From: Bacteroidetes Order II. bacterium | GTDB lineage: Bacteria > Bacteroidota > Rhodothermia > Rhodothermales > UBA2364 | Direction of reading: 5' to 3' | Assembly: GCA_016788705.1 (NCBI GenBank) | Contig: JAEUSQ010000014.1 | Coordinates: forward strand, 54,009-118,008 | DNA length: 64,000 nt | Part shown: piece after piece, positions 56,609 to 64,000 of the stretch | Layout of the letters: every line of letters starts with the position of its first letter | Numbering within the stretch: position 1 is the first letter of the stretch | The notes under the pieces: generated by a model | Seen by the model: only the letters and a program-made list of their open reading frames with translations | Database searches by the model: none | Told to the model about the DNA's origin: nothing | Program-made: the position numbers and the translations under genes

Positions 56609-57604
56609 ATGAGTTTTTTTGATTTGCAGGCTGCGAACGCACAAGTGGCCCAAGAAAGCCACTTTGTGGATACCTTATTAGAAAGCGTTCACCGCGTGGT
56701 GGTGGGGCAACAATATATGATAGAACGTCTCTTGATCGGGCTGTTGGCTGATGGCCATGTTCTGCTCGAAGGCGTTCCCGGACTTGCGAAAACCCTCACC
56801 GTGAGTACCCTTGCAAAAGCCATTGGTACGAAATTTCAGCGGATACAGTTTACGCCAGATTTATTGCCTGCCGACTTGATCGGGACGTTGGTGTATAACC
56901 AAAAAGCAGGTGATTTCTTTATCAAACAAGGTCCCATTTTTGCCAATATCGTTCTGGCCGATGAAATCAACCGGACACCCGCCAAAGTGCAATCCGCCCT
57001 CTTAGAGGCCATGCAAGAGCGTCAGGTAACCATTGGAGAAACCACTTTTCAATTAGAACAGCCTTTTTTGGTACTGGCCACCCAAAATCCGATTGAACAA
57101 GAAGGTACCTATCCGCTTCCTGAAGCACAAGTGGATAGGTTTATGATGAAGATAAAGGTGGGGTATCCTACGCGCACCGAGGAATTGGAAATCATGCGCC
57201 GAATGGCCCGAACGGGTGAAAAGGAGCATATCCAACCCGTTGTACATGCCGAACAAATTATGCGTGCCCGTCAGGTGATTAATGGCTTGTATATAGATGA
57301 AAAGGTGGAGCAATATATTGTGGATTTGGTGATGGCTACCCGTGAGCCACTGAGGTATCGTCTGCGTGATATAGAGCAATACATAGATTTTGGAGCCTCT
57401 CCACGTGCCACCATCAACCTCAACCTTGCTGCGCGTGCCCATGCCTTCCTACGTCACCGGGCTTATGTAACCCCTGAAGACGTGCGTGCCATTGCAATGG
57501 ACGTATTGCGCCATCGGGTTATAACAGGTTATGAGGCCGAAGCCGAGGAAGTGACGCCGGAAATGGTCATCCAAAAAATATTAGACACCATCGAAGTCCC
57601 CTAA
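56609..57604 (+). CDS. MoxR family AAA+ ATPase
   Basis: A 331-residue AAA+ protein, probably a chaperone for maturation of complexes. Walker A 'EGVPGLAKT' (55-62), Walker B 'VLADEINRTPAKVQSALLEA', sensor 'ATQNPIEQEGTYPLPEAQVD' and lid 'FGASPRATINL' all match MoxR. It partners VWA proteins such as BatA; the VWA gene here is about 52 kb away. ATG at 56609 is chosen because the MoxR N-terminus begins there; the frame opens at 56513 in unlike sequence. It overlaps hprK by one base (TAATG). Confidence 0.92.
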   Translation: MSFFDLQAANAQVAQESHFVDTLLESVHRVVVGQQYMIERLLIGLLADGHVLLEGVPGLAKTLTVSTLAKAIGTKFQRIQFTPDLLPADLIGTLVYNQKAGDFFIKQGPIFANIVLADEINRTPAKVQSALLEAMQERQVTIGETTFQLEQPFLVLATQNPIEQEGTYPLPEAQVDRFMMKIKVGYPTRTEELEIMRRMARTGEKEHIQPVVHAEQIMRARQVINGLYIDEKVEQYIVDLVMATREPLRYRLRDIEQYIDFGASPRATINLNLAARAHAFLRHRAYVTPEDVRAIAMDVLRHRVITGYEAEAEEVTPEMVIQKILDTIEVP

Positions 57605-58629
57605 TGCCCATGATCCGTTCTTCCCGCATCCTGTGCAAATCTTCCATTACAGTCGCTTTTCTTGTCAAGCAACTTCAGGAATTGCGTGGTGGAGGCCTGG
57701 AACTCATTACCGTTTCGGGTGCAGGTGCGGCGGAGAATCAAATTTCTCAGCCCATCTCCAACCGCCCTGGTTTGGTATTGACTGGGTTTACGGCGAAGTT
57801 CTCCGATCAACGGGTGCAGATTTTGGGTAATACAGAATGTTATTACTTGGAAAGTTTATCACCAGAGGCGCGTAAAAAAGCTTTCCAGACACTCATTTCA
57901 TTCCCTATACCATGTCTTTTTCTGACAGACAACAACCGTATGCCCGATGATCTGGTGTGGGAGGCGGCTCAGAAAAATATTCCCATCTTCCGGACACCTA
58001 AGCCAACAGCAGAATTTGTATCAGTCCTACACGACTTTCTGGCAGATCAATTTGCGGAGCAGCAAACCGTGCATGGTTCCTTAATGGATGTATATGGCAT
58101 TGGGCTGTTGCTCACTGGCAAAAGTGGTATTGGTAAAAGCGAGGTGGCGCTGGATCTGATTGAGCGGGGGCATCGCTTGGTCGCAGACGACGTGGTGGTG
58201 TTGACGCACCGCGAAGGAAATGTACTTATCGGTTCGGGAACCGATTTGGTGCAGCATTTTATGGAAATCCGTGGCTTGGGCTTGATTGATGTACGGGCGA
58301 TGTTTGGGGTACGGGCTATCCGGTTTCATAAACGGGTGGAAGTGGTAGTGGACTTGCAAGCGTGGGACCCGGAGAAAGAGTACACCCGCCTCGGAATGGT
58401 AGATGAACATAAGGCGTTTTTAGGCGTCTCGTTGCCGCTCGTTAAACTGCCCATCATTCCAGGAAAAAACATGACTGTACTGTGTGAGGTCATTGCCATG
58501 AACCACCTCTTGCGGTACTATGGCTACGATCCTGCAGTTGTATTTCAGGAGCGCTTGCAAGAACGGATCCGCCAGAAAGGCCCAGATGCTACACGGGGTA
58601 TTGAGTATTTTGGACATGATTTTGAATAA
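57604..58629 (+). CDS. hprK: HPr kinase/phosphorylase
   Basis: A 341-residue kinase that phosphorylates HPr on Ser and also reverses it. The N-terminal domain is ~1-150; Walker A is 'GKSGIGKS' (172-179) and the signature 'EIRGLGLIDVRAMFG' is at ~225-239. It overlaps the moxR stop codon by one base, so the two are coupled. No PTS genes are visible, as in other Bacteroidota and Chlorobi where HprK may serve regulation only. A second ATG at 57610 is possible. Confidence 0.92.
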   Translation: MPMIRSSRILCKSSITVAFLVKQLQELRGGGLELITVSGAGAAENQISQPISNRPGLVLTGFTAKFSDQRVQILGNTECYYLESLSPEARKKAFQTLISFPIPCLFLTDNNRMPDDLVWEAAQKNIPIFRTPKPTAEFVSVLHDFLADQFAEQQTVHGSLMDVYGIGLLLTGKSGIGKSEVALDLIERGHRLVADDVVVLTHREGNVLIGSGTDLVQHFMEIRGLGLIDVRAMFGVRAIRFHKRVEVVVDLQAWDPEKEYTRLGMVDEHKAFLGVSLPLVKLPIIPGKNMTVLCEVIAMNHLLRYYGYDPAVVFQERLQERIRQKGPDATRGIEYFGHDFE

Positions 58630-58912
58630 ATACCTTCTGTCTGGCGTTGGTGATGTCCGTAAAAAGAGGGATTCCTTATCGGTATAAAAAATCATTTCTT
58701 TAGTCTTATGTTGGCCAAAAATTAAGGAGAACTCAAAATAATCAACTTTCCGGGCATTGAACGTAGTCGAGCCGAGCGAAGCGATACACGAAGTAAATAC
58801 CCATCTTTACAACGTATTTGAGGGTGATAAATAAATTTTGGGCTTTATTCTAAAAAATGGCCAATATATAGTTAGTATTTTCCTTTAGACGGAATCAAAG
58901 TACGTTTGATTG

Positions 58913-59410
58913 ATGACAAAAATGCCAAACACTTCTACCTTCCGATCACGCGGCGGTCAGTGGCTTATTGGCCAAGGCTTGCTCTTTGCACTTTATGGAT
59001 GGGTTCTCTTTAGGCCATTTCATCGGGCAACGCATGTGTTGGATGCAGGGTGGTTGTTGCCGTTTTTGGGTGTTCTTTTTATGCTTATTGGCATTTTAAT
59101 GGGCATCTCGGCGTTTTGGACATTGGGCAAAAGCTTAACAGCTTTTCCGGTGCCTTTGGAACATGGTCGTTTGGTGTCTCACGGCGTTTATACTTGGGTG
59201 CGTCACCCTATCTATGGATCCATTATCCTCTCAGGCTTGGGCGTAGCTTTATGGGTTCAGAATCCGGAAGCAGCGCTTGTGGTGGGTATGCTTCTGGTGT
59301 TTTTCCGGATGAAGTCTGCCAGTGAAGAAGTGTTCTTGGAGCAAAAATATCCGGATTATGCAGCCTATCGTCTCAAAACCCCACACCGGATGATCCCATT
59401 GTTGTGGTAA
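58913..59410 (+). CDS. Isoprenylcysteine carboxyl methyltransferase-like membrane protein
   Basis: A 165-residue integral membrane protein with three to four helices. The C-terminal signature 'VSHGVYTWVRHPIYGSIILS' and late 'EEVFLEQKYPDYAAYRLKTP' mark the ICMT/PEMT group of methyltransferases. The substrate is unknown; bacterial members often methylate phospholipid or amine substrates. It stands alone, 283 bp after hprK. In that gap a GC-rich stretch (58760-58800) resembles common Bacteroidota intergenic repeats but is single-copy here. Confidence 0.8.
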   Translation: MTKMPNTSTFRSRGGQWLIGQGLLFALYGWVLFRPFHRATHVLDAGWLLPFLGVLFMLIGILMGISAFWTLGKSLTAFPVPLEHGRLVSHGVYTWVRHPIYGSIILSGLGVALWVQNPEAALVVGMLLVFFRMKSASEEVFLEQKYPDYAAYRLKTPHRMIPLLW

Positions 59411-59514
59411 ATTCTGCGTCTAAACGTCATAATTTATCTATGAACGGTTGGACAGTTTTCATGATTCAGGCGTTTATGAATGAATCAGTGATGGCCCTGT
59501 CTGCCCAAATACTT

Positions 59515-59544
59515 TTTGTCCATTACCCTAAGCCTTTAGATTTG
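59515..59544 (+). promoter_or_regulatory. Bacteroidota-type promoter for ispH
   Basis: TTTG at 59515-59518 and TAGATTTG at 59537-59544 fit the -33 TTTG and -7 TAnnTTTG consensus with 18 bp between. It lies 167 bp before the chosen ispH start and supports the lineage assignment. Confidence 0.6.
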
Positions 59545-59696
59545 CGAAACTTCTAAGAAAGCGTGAGTTTAAGAATTAGGAGAAATCTGGTTGCATCAAA
59601 TTATGCGGGATGGCGTTCATGTACGACTTACGCGCAATTTGTAACCCCTTTTGAGCAGCAATATGGGCTTTAGTACGCAACAGCACAAGCAAAAGC

Positions 59697-59703
59697 TAAG
59701 GAG
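59697..59703 (+). promoter_or_regulatory. Shine-Dalgarno fixing the ispH start
   Basis: TAAGGAG lies 7 bp before ATG at 59711 and decides this start rather than ATG at 59663. Confidence 0.7.
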
Positions 59704-59710
59704 TCAGAAG

Positions 59711-60955
59711 ATGGCACGCACCTTCGACGTTCCTGTTTTTTACAAAAGCACCGTTATTTCCACCGTAAAAGAGGTGCAAAAAGTGATGGATCCGCGCAAG
59801 CGCGACCTTAGGCCGGCTGTTTTAGACTATGGCCCAGTCCGCTTCAAAATTGCCCGCCATTTCGGTTTTTGTTTTGGCGTGGAACAAGCGGTAGATATCG
59901 CATATCGGGCAATAGAAGAGAATAAAGGGAAGCAGATTTTTTTGCTCTCGGAGATGATCCATAACCAACAAGTGAATGAAGATTTAAAGGCACGAGGGGT
60001 ACGGTTTTTACGTTCTACGACAGGGGAACAACGGATTCCTTTCGAATCACTTACACCGCATGATATTGTCATCATCCCTGCATTTGGCGCCTCATTGGAG
60101 GTAGAACAAGTGCTTCAAAAAAGGGGGGTAGATGTGCAGCAATATGATACCACCTGCCCGTTTGTAATGAAAGTTTGGAAGCGAAGTGCCCAGATCGGAC
60201 AAAATGGATATACTATTGTGGTGCATGGAAAACGATACCACGAAGAAACACGGGCGACCTTCTCGCGGGCCAAAGAAACCTCGCCCGTGGTGGTGGTACG
60301 AGACCTCGAAGAAGCGCAATTATTGGCAGAGGTCATCCGAGGTGAACGCGATACCGCCTTCTTCTATCAGACCTTTGCAGATCGGTATTCCGAAGGGTTT
60401 GATCCACAAAAAGACCTTCAACACATAGGCGTGGTAAACCAAACAACCATGTTGGCCACCGAAACCCAAGCTATTGTGGATTTGCTTCGTCAGGCGGTGG
60501 AACTGCGGTATGGCACAGCATCTCTTCAAACGCATTTTGCCGATACAAGCGACACGCTTTGCTATGCTACTAACGAAAACCAAAGTGCAACCCGCGCATT
60601 GATAGACGACGGTGGAGACTTGGCCATTGTGGTGGGAGGTTATAATTCCTCTAACACAAGCCACTTAGTAGAACTATGTGAAGAGGTGATGCCCACCTAT
60701 TTCATCTCCCATGCCGATGAGATTGCCTCCTCCACTGAAATTTCTCACTTCATATATGCATCCGGTAAACGCATTCAAACCCACTCTTGGTTCCCAAACA
60801 AACGCCCGTTAGATATTATACTGACTGCCGGAGCTTCTTGCCCCGACTCGCTGTTGGAAGAAGTCCTTCGTAAAATCGTGAGCTGGTTTCCGGATGCCCG
60901 CTCAGACGAAGACGTGCTGGAGTCGCTCAAGCATAATTTATTGCCTCAAAACTGA
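59711..60955 (+). CDS. ispH: 4-hydroxy-3-methylbut-2-enyl diphosphate reductase, long form
   Basis: IspH converts HMBPP to IPP and DMAPP with a 4Fe-4S cluster in the MEP isoprenoid pathway. Cluster Cys residues are visible in 'FGFCFGVEQAVD', 'YDTTCPFVMKVW' and 'AGASCPDSLLEE'. The substrate loop 'NQTTMLATETQAI' is also present. At 414 residues it is the long form with a ~50-residue N-terminal extension, found in several phyla. TAAGGAG 7 bp before ATG at 59711 fixes the start; ATG at 59663 is the alternative. It stands alone with its own promoter. Confidence 0.95.
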   Translation: MARTFDVPVFYKSTVISTVKEVQKVMDPRKRDLRPAVLDYGPVRFKIARHFGFCFGVEQAVDIAYRAIEENKGKQIFLLSEMIHNQQVNEDLKARGVRFLRSTTGEQRIPFESLTPHDIVIIPAFGASLEVEQVLQKRGVDVQQYDTTCPFVMKVWKRSAQIGQNGYTIVVHGKRYHEETRATFSRAKETSPVVVVRDLEEAQLLAEVIRGERDTAFFYQTFADRYSEGFDPQKDLQHIGVVNQTTMLATETQAIVDLLRQAVELRYGTASLQTHFADTSDTLCYATNENQSATRALIDDGGDLAIVVGGYNSSNTSHLVELCEEVMPTYFISHADEIASSTEISHFIYASGKRIQTHSWFPNKRPLDIILTAGASCPDSLLEEVLRKIVSWFPDARSDEDVLESLKHNLLPQN

Positions 60956-61048
60956 AGGCTACGTTTTTAGGGCAAGCTTGTATTTGGGCATTAATGGGCG
61001 TTTGGGTGTAGTTTGGCTATAATCATCCCAATTATAGACTCACAAAAA

Positions 61049-61393
61049 ATGCGGTATAACGTTTTCTTGTTGATTGCTTTATGGGGCTTTTTCGGTTGCG
61101 ACTCGATGGAAAACCCACATGTAAAGCCCTTTTCTTCGGTTCGGAAAACCCTGTATGTAGGCCCGCAACAGGTGGATTGTGTGGGCGTGGGGTCACAAAA
61201 ATGCCTCCTCGTCCGCGAAAAAACCTCGGAAGAATGGACGTATTTCTATGATACCATTTTGGGGTTCCAGTTTCAGCCCGGATATCTGTACACCTTAGAC
61301 GTAAAACGGGAAACCCTTAAACACCCACCCGAAGATGCAAGTTCTTATATGTGGTCCTTACGAAAGATTATCCAAAAAGAACCTTTGCAATGA
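61049..61393 (+). CDS. DUF4377 lipoprotein
   Basis: A 114-residue lipoprotein ('LWGFFGC' lipobox). The mature part 'VGPQQVDCVGVGSQKCLLVR' and 'FYDTILGFQFQPGYLYTLDV' is the DUF4377 domain, a small beta-rich fold also fused to META domains and found in HslJ-like heat-shock lipoproteins. It probably acts in the envelope; function is unknown. ATG at 61049 starts the signal. A terminator follows 24 bp after the stop. Confidence 0.82.
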   Translation: MRYNVFLLIALWGFFGCDSMENPHVKPFSSVRKTLYVGPQQVDCVGVGSQKCLLVREKTSEEWTYFYDTILGFQFQPGYLYTLDVKRETLKHPPEDASSYMWSLRKIIQKEPLQ

Positions 61394-61416
61394 TTTTGGC
61401 CTTTTTTTATTGTAGA

Positions 61417-61452
61417 AGCGACTCCAGACATGGTTTGGAGTCGCTTTTTTTG
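61417..61452 (+). terminator. Rho-independent terminator
   Basis: AGCGACTCCA pairs perfectly with TGGAGTCGCT around an 8-base loop, followed by a run of T. It ends the DUF4377 gene unit. Confidence 0.9.
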
Positions 61453-61509
61453 CAACAAGCCAACCTGACATACTGCTACTTTGTTATTTACATAAACAGC
61501 TAAGAATTA

Positions 61510-61818
61510 ATCTGCATACAGATTGTATTTACTATCGCTAAAATAGAGGCACTACAGAAAGAGACGGTCGAACTTGCCAAGCCTTATACCAAAGCCATTG
61601 TATTTTACGAGGTGTTGACAGGAAAGGCCGCTCCGAATGTCACGAATAAAGATCGGTACTTTTTGCATATTCCCCCGTTTGGTACCTTTAAAAAAAATTT
61701 TCAGGACCGCTTATGGCTAAAGGAACTACGACTTCAGGCTCTTGTGGATCGTCAGCCTGACCAGAAAACGCCCGAAATAGAGAACTCCGAAGTACCAAGA
61801 CCACGGCTTCGGAGCTAA
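61510..61818 (+). pseudogene. Truncated coding remnant, family unknown
   Basis: From about 61510 the frame reads 'FTIAKIEALQKETVELAKPY' then 'IVFYEVLTGKAAPNVTNKDR' and on to a stop at 61818, with plausible protein composition but no good start codon (GTG at 61612 is the first). I read it as a gene end that lost its front. No family recognised. Confidence 0.35.
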
Positions 61819-61924
61819 ATAGACCATCTGTCTTCGCCATAACTACTTCAATCTTTCAAACTTAACTGCCCAAAATTCCACGCTGAATTAATTCGTAAAA
61901 CAAATTCGGGCCAAATCAATGTTG

Positions 61925-61932
61925 TAATTTTG
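61925..61932 (+). promoter_or_regulatory. Possible -7 box for the biotin carboxylase gene
   Basis: TAATTTTG matches TAnnTTTG, 88 bp before the chosen start. A clear -33 TTTG is not visible at the right distance, so this is tentative. Confidence 0.4.
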
Positions 61933-62019
61933 CTCCTCCTGCCCCTCTCTAAACATTGTTTAATCACTTTCCGTTCCGATATTGTCAGTACAATATTGCG
62001 ACGCACAAAGCCCCCTCCT

Positions 62020-63555
62020 ATGCCAAAGATCAAAAAAATACTTATCGCAAACCGTGGCGAAATTGCTTGTCGGGTCATTCGTACCTGTAGAGAATTGGGA
62101 ATACAATCCGTAGCTGTATATAGCGAGCCCGATCGAACGGCGCTGCATGTGCAGATGGCGGACGAAGCCTACCTGATTGGCCCGGCTCCATCCAACCAGT
62201 CGTATTTGGTAATGGATAAAATTTTGGAAGTGGCACAAGTCTCTGGTGCAGATGCGGTTCATCCCGGCTATGGATTTCTTTCCGAAAACGCCACTTTTGC
62301 ACGCCGGTGTGCGGAGGAAGGCATCATTTTTATCGGCCCACCCACCGGAGCCATTGAGGCAATGGGTGATAAAGTTACCTCCCGTTTGTTAATGAAAGAA
62401 GCCAATGTACCTATGGCTCCTGGAACCACGGACTCTATTGACGACGTAGAAGAGGCCAAACAGATTGCCGTTTCCATAGGCTTCCCTGTATTGGTTAAAG
62501 CCTCGGCGGGTGGCGGTGGCAAAGGGATGCGAATCGTACACGCGGTGGAAGATTTCGAGAATGCCATGCAATCGGCTCAGTCCGAAGCGCTGTCTGCTTT
62601 TGGCGATGCTCGTGTATATGTAGAGAAATACATTGTAGAGCCACGACACATCGAGTTTCAGGTATTGGCAGACCAGCACGGAAATGTGGTTCATCTCTTC
62701 GAGCGGGAATGCTCCATCCAACGCCGTCACCAAAAAGTGGTAGAAGAAGCCCCCTCCTCCATTCTAACGCCAGAGATGAGGGCACAAATGGGCGAGGCGG
62801 CCATTAAAACAGCCAAAGCGTGTGGCTATGTGGGAACCGGAACGGTGGAATTCTTGGTGGATAAAAACCGCAATTTCTACTTCATGGAGATGAATACCCG
62901 TCTTCAGGTAGAACATCCTGTCTCTGAAATGATTACCGGAATAGATTTGGTGGCGGAACAAATCCGGGTGGCCGAGGGCGAAGAATTAGGCTATACACAA
63001 GAAGACCTACACATCAATGGACATGCCGTAGAGTGTCGGGTTTATGCCGAAGACCCGACAAATAACTTCTTGCCAGATCCAGGGCATTTAGACCGTCACC
63101 AAGCACCGAGTGGTCCAAACGTGCGGGTGGATGCAGGGATTGCGGAAGGAATGGACGTACAGATTTACTACGATCCGATGATTTCAAAACTCTGCACATG
63201 GGGCAAAACCCGCTCTGCTGCCATCCGTGCAATGCGTCGTGCCTTGCGCGAGTACGAAATCGTGGGGGTCCAAACCACCATTCCGTTCTGCCAGTTTGTG
63301 ATGCAACACGATGCCTTCACCTCTGGGAACTTCGATACGCACTTTGTACCGCTTTATTTTACACCCAAAGAATTGGCATTGGATGATGCCGGAATGGACG
63401 AGGCCGCTGCTGTAGCCGCCGTTCTGATGCGTAGTGGCGGACAAGGGGTGGCCGGAAAAGAAAAATCGGCAACAGCTACTACTACCAGTACCACCGGAGC
63501 ATCTATTTTTATAGATGCCTTCGTTTCGCCTTGGGGGCTACGTCGCAAACAATAA
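62020..63555 (+). CDS. accC: Biotin carboxylase subunit (acetyl-CoA carboxylase type)
   Basis: The enzyme carboxylates biotin on a carrier protein using ATP and bicarbonate, the first half-reaction of acetyl-CoA (or pyruvate/propionyl-CoA) carboxylase. The N-terminal 'KILIANRGEIACRVIRTC' and 'VHPGYGFLSENA', ATP-grasp 'VKASAGGGGKGMRIV', and catalytic 'FMEMNTRLQVEHPVSEMITG' are canonical. At 511 residues it has an extra ~60-residue tail rich in Ala, Thr and Ser that ends 'WGLRRKQ'. ATG at 62020 is chosen; the in-frame frame to 61930 adds unlike residues. No biotin carrier gene is adjacent. Confidence 0.93.
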   Translation: MPKIKKILIANRGEIACRVIRTCRELGIQSVAVYSEPDRTALHVQMADEAYLIGPAPSNQSYLVMDKILEVAQVSGADAVHPGYGFLSENATFARRCAEEGIIFIGPPTGAIEAMGDKVTSRLLMKEANVPMAPGTTDSIDDVEEAKQIAVSIGFPVLVKASAGGGGKGMRIVHAVEDFENAMQSAQSEALSAFGDARVYVEKYIVEPRHIEFQVLADQHGNVVHLFERECSIQRRHQKVVEEAPSSILTPEMRAQMGEAAIKTAKACGYVGTGTVEFLVDKNRNFYFMEMNTRLQVEHPVSEMITGIDLVAEQIRVAEGEELGYTQEDLHINGHAVECRVYAEDPTNNFLPDPGHLDRHQAPSGPNVRVDAGIAEGMDVQIYYDPMISKLCTWGKTRSAAIRAMRRALREYEIVGVQTTIPFCQFVMQHDAFTSGNFDTHFVPLYFTPKELALDDAGMDEAAAVAAVLMRSGGQGVAGKEKSATATTTSTTGASIFIDAFVSPWGLRRKQ

Positions 63556-63581
63556 AGAAACAAAACCCAAATTCTCTTAGA

Positions 63582-63618
63582 AACTCCGGGCCCATTTAAG
63601 GATCCGGAGTTTTTTTTG
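63582..63618 (+). terminator. Rho-independent terminator of accC
   Basis: AACTCCGG pairs with CCGGAGTT around a 14-base loop, followed by eight T. It lies 26 bp after the accC stop. Confidence 0.85.
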
Positions 63619-64000
63619 AGGAGGAACACCAACTTAAATGGTGTCTCCATTGTTTTCGTGCAAACGCGATCGTCGTCTGTCTTTTAATCTTGCAACCGAC
63701 GGAAAAACATTTGTGCAGCGCGGGTTTGGTAGCACTATCGTTTTCACACGCACAAAAGCCCATAGAAAGCACAAAAGTTTCAATTTGGCACTTTTGCCCA
63801 CCTTGTCACAAATGCAATGTTGTGGGCTGTTGTTTATTTAAATTCGCCACCTTAATTGATAAGTACATAGACAAAATTAGCTTCTATTAAGTACGCTGTG
63901 CCAATTAGTTTATGTTAAGCATTTTACAAAATGGATTCCCGTTTTCGCGAGAGCGACGTACTTGGCACTTGGCACTTAAAAACCCTTCATGCCTAACTTG
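63619..64000. other. Distal intergenic region, no gene recognised
   Basis: 382 bp with only short frames. A 9-bp direct repeat (CTTGGCACT twice at ~63961-63978) and a short GC-rich stretch near 63940 are visible. Perhaps the promoter region of a gene beyond the window. Confidence 0.5.

Noticed and set aside
58740..58810. GC-rich stretch resembling widespread intergenic repeats
   Set aside because: Only one copy occurs in this window, so it cannot be called a repeat from here.
63638..63841. 67-codon frame at the right end
   Set aside because: Composition is unlike a protein and no ribosome site is visible.

Overview
The window looks like a chromosome segment from the Bacteroidota or a close relative (Rhodothermota, Balneolota or Chlorobi type). 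The basis is a type IX secretion C-terminal sorting domain, a good TTTG/TAnnTTTG promoter, weak Shine-Dalgarno sequences before most genes, many Cys-lipoproteins, a TonB receptor, nspC polyamine biosynthesis and an HPr kinase beside a MoxR ATPase. No tRNA, rRNA or CRISPR array was seen.

Layout. 1-11.4 kb is housekeeping and envelope: the end of an ECF sigma factor, an NlpC/P60 lipoprotein, a beta-CASP nuclease, a BatA-like VWA protein coupled to prmC, glutamate dehydrogenase, a LysM lytic transglycosylase, a barrel-like protein and RNase III. 11.9-15.8 kb is a minus-strand cassette (His-rich exported protein, His-containing lipoprotein, ZnuD-like TonB receptor, HD hydrolase) that I read as zinc or transition-metal uptake. 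15.8-22.4 kb carries an esterase, a remnant of a type III restriction subunit, MarC, a T9SS-exported repeat protein and a NatAB-like ABC exporter. 22.4-26.4 kb holds a secreted metzincin and a Tat-exported Gfo/Idh/MocA oxidoreductase with two DUF1080 lipoproteins, probably for sugar-derivative breakdown. 26.9-38.1 kb is mostly core (APC permease, PlsC, CoaE, LeuS, NspC, a membrane SpoIIE phosphatase).

38.1-48.6 kb is an accessory island and the most interesting part. It has two NACHT-type STAND NTPases, one membrane-anchored and one ending in pentapeptide repeats, an IS200/IS605-like transposase, and two exported metallo-aminopeptidases (M24, M1). Long composite direct repeats and short REP-like palindromes bound and divide it. 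The two NACHT genes share a conserved stretch just upstream, and each carries a nearly perfect in-frame DNA tandem repeat in its C-terminal part (12-bp and 15-bp units). I infer a modular, recombining island of sensor NTPases, possibly antiphage; the role is not shown by the sequence.

48.6-64 kb returns to core and envelope functions: a BaiN-like flavoprotein, a 1092-residue lipoprotein joining a PVC-type dehydrogenase, cytochrome c, DUF1080 and discoidin-like domains, pterin dehydratase, a frameshifted SGNH hydrolase, MoxR, HprK, IspH, a DUF4377 lipoprotein and a biotin carboxylase.
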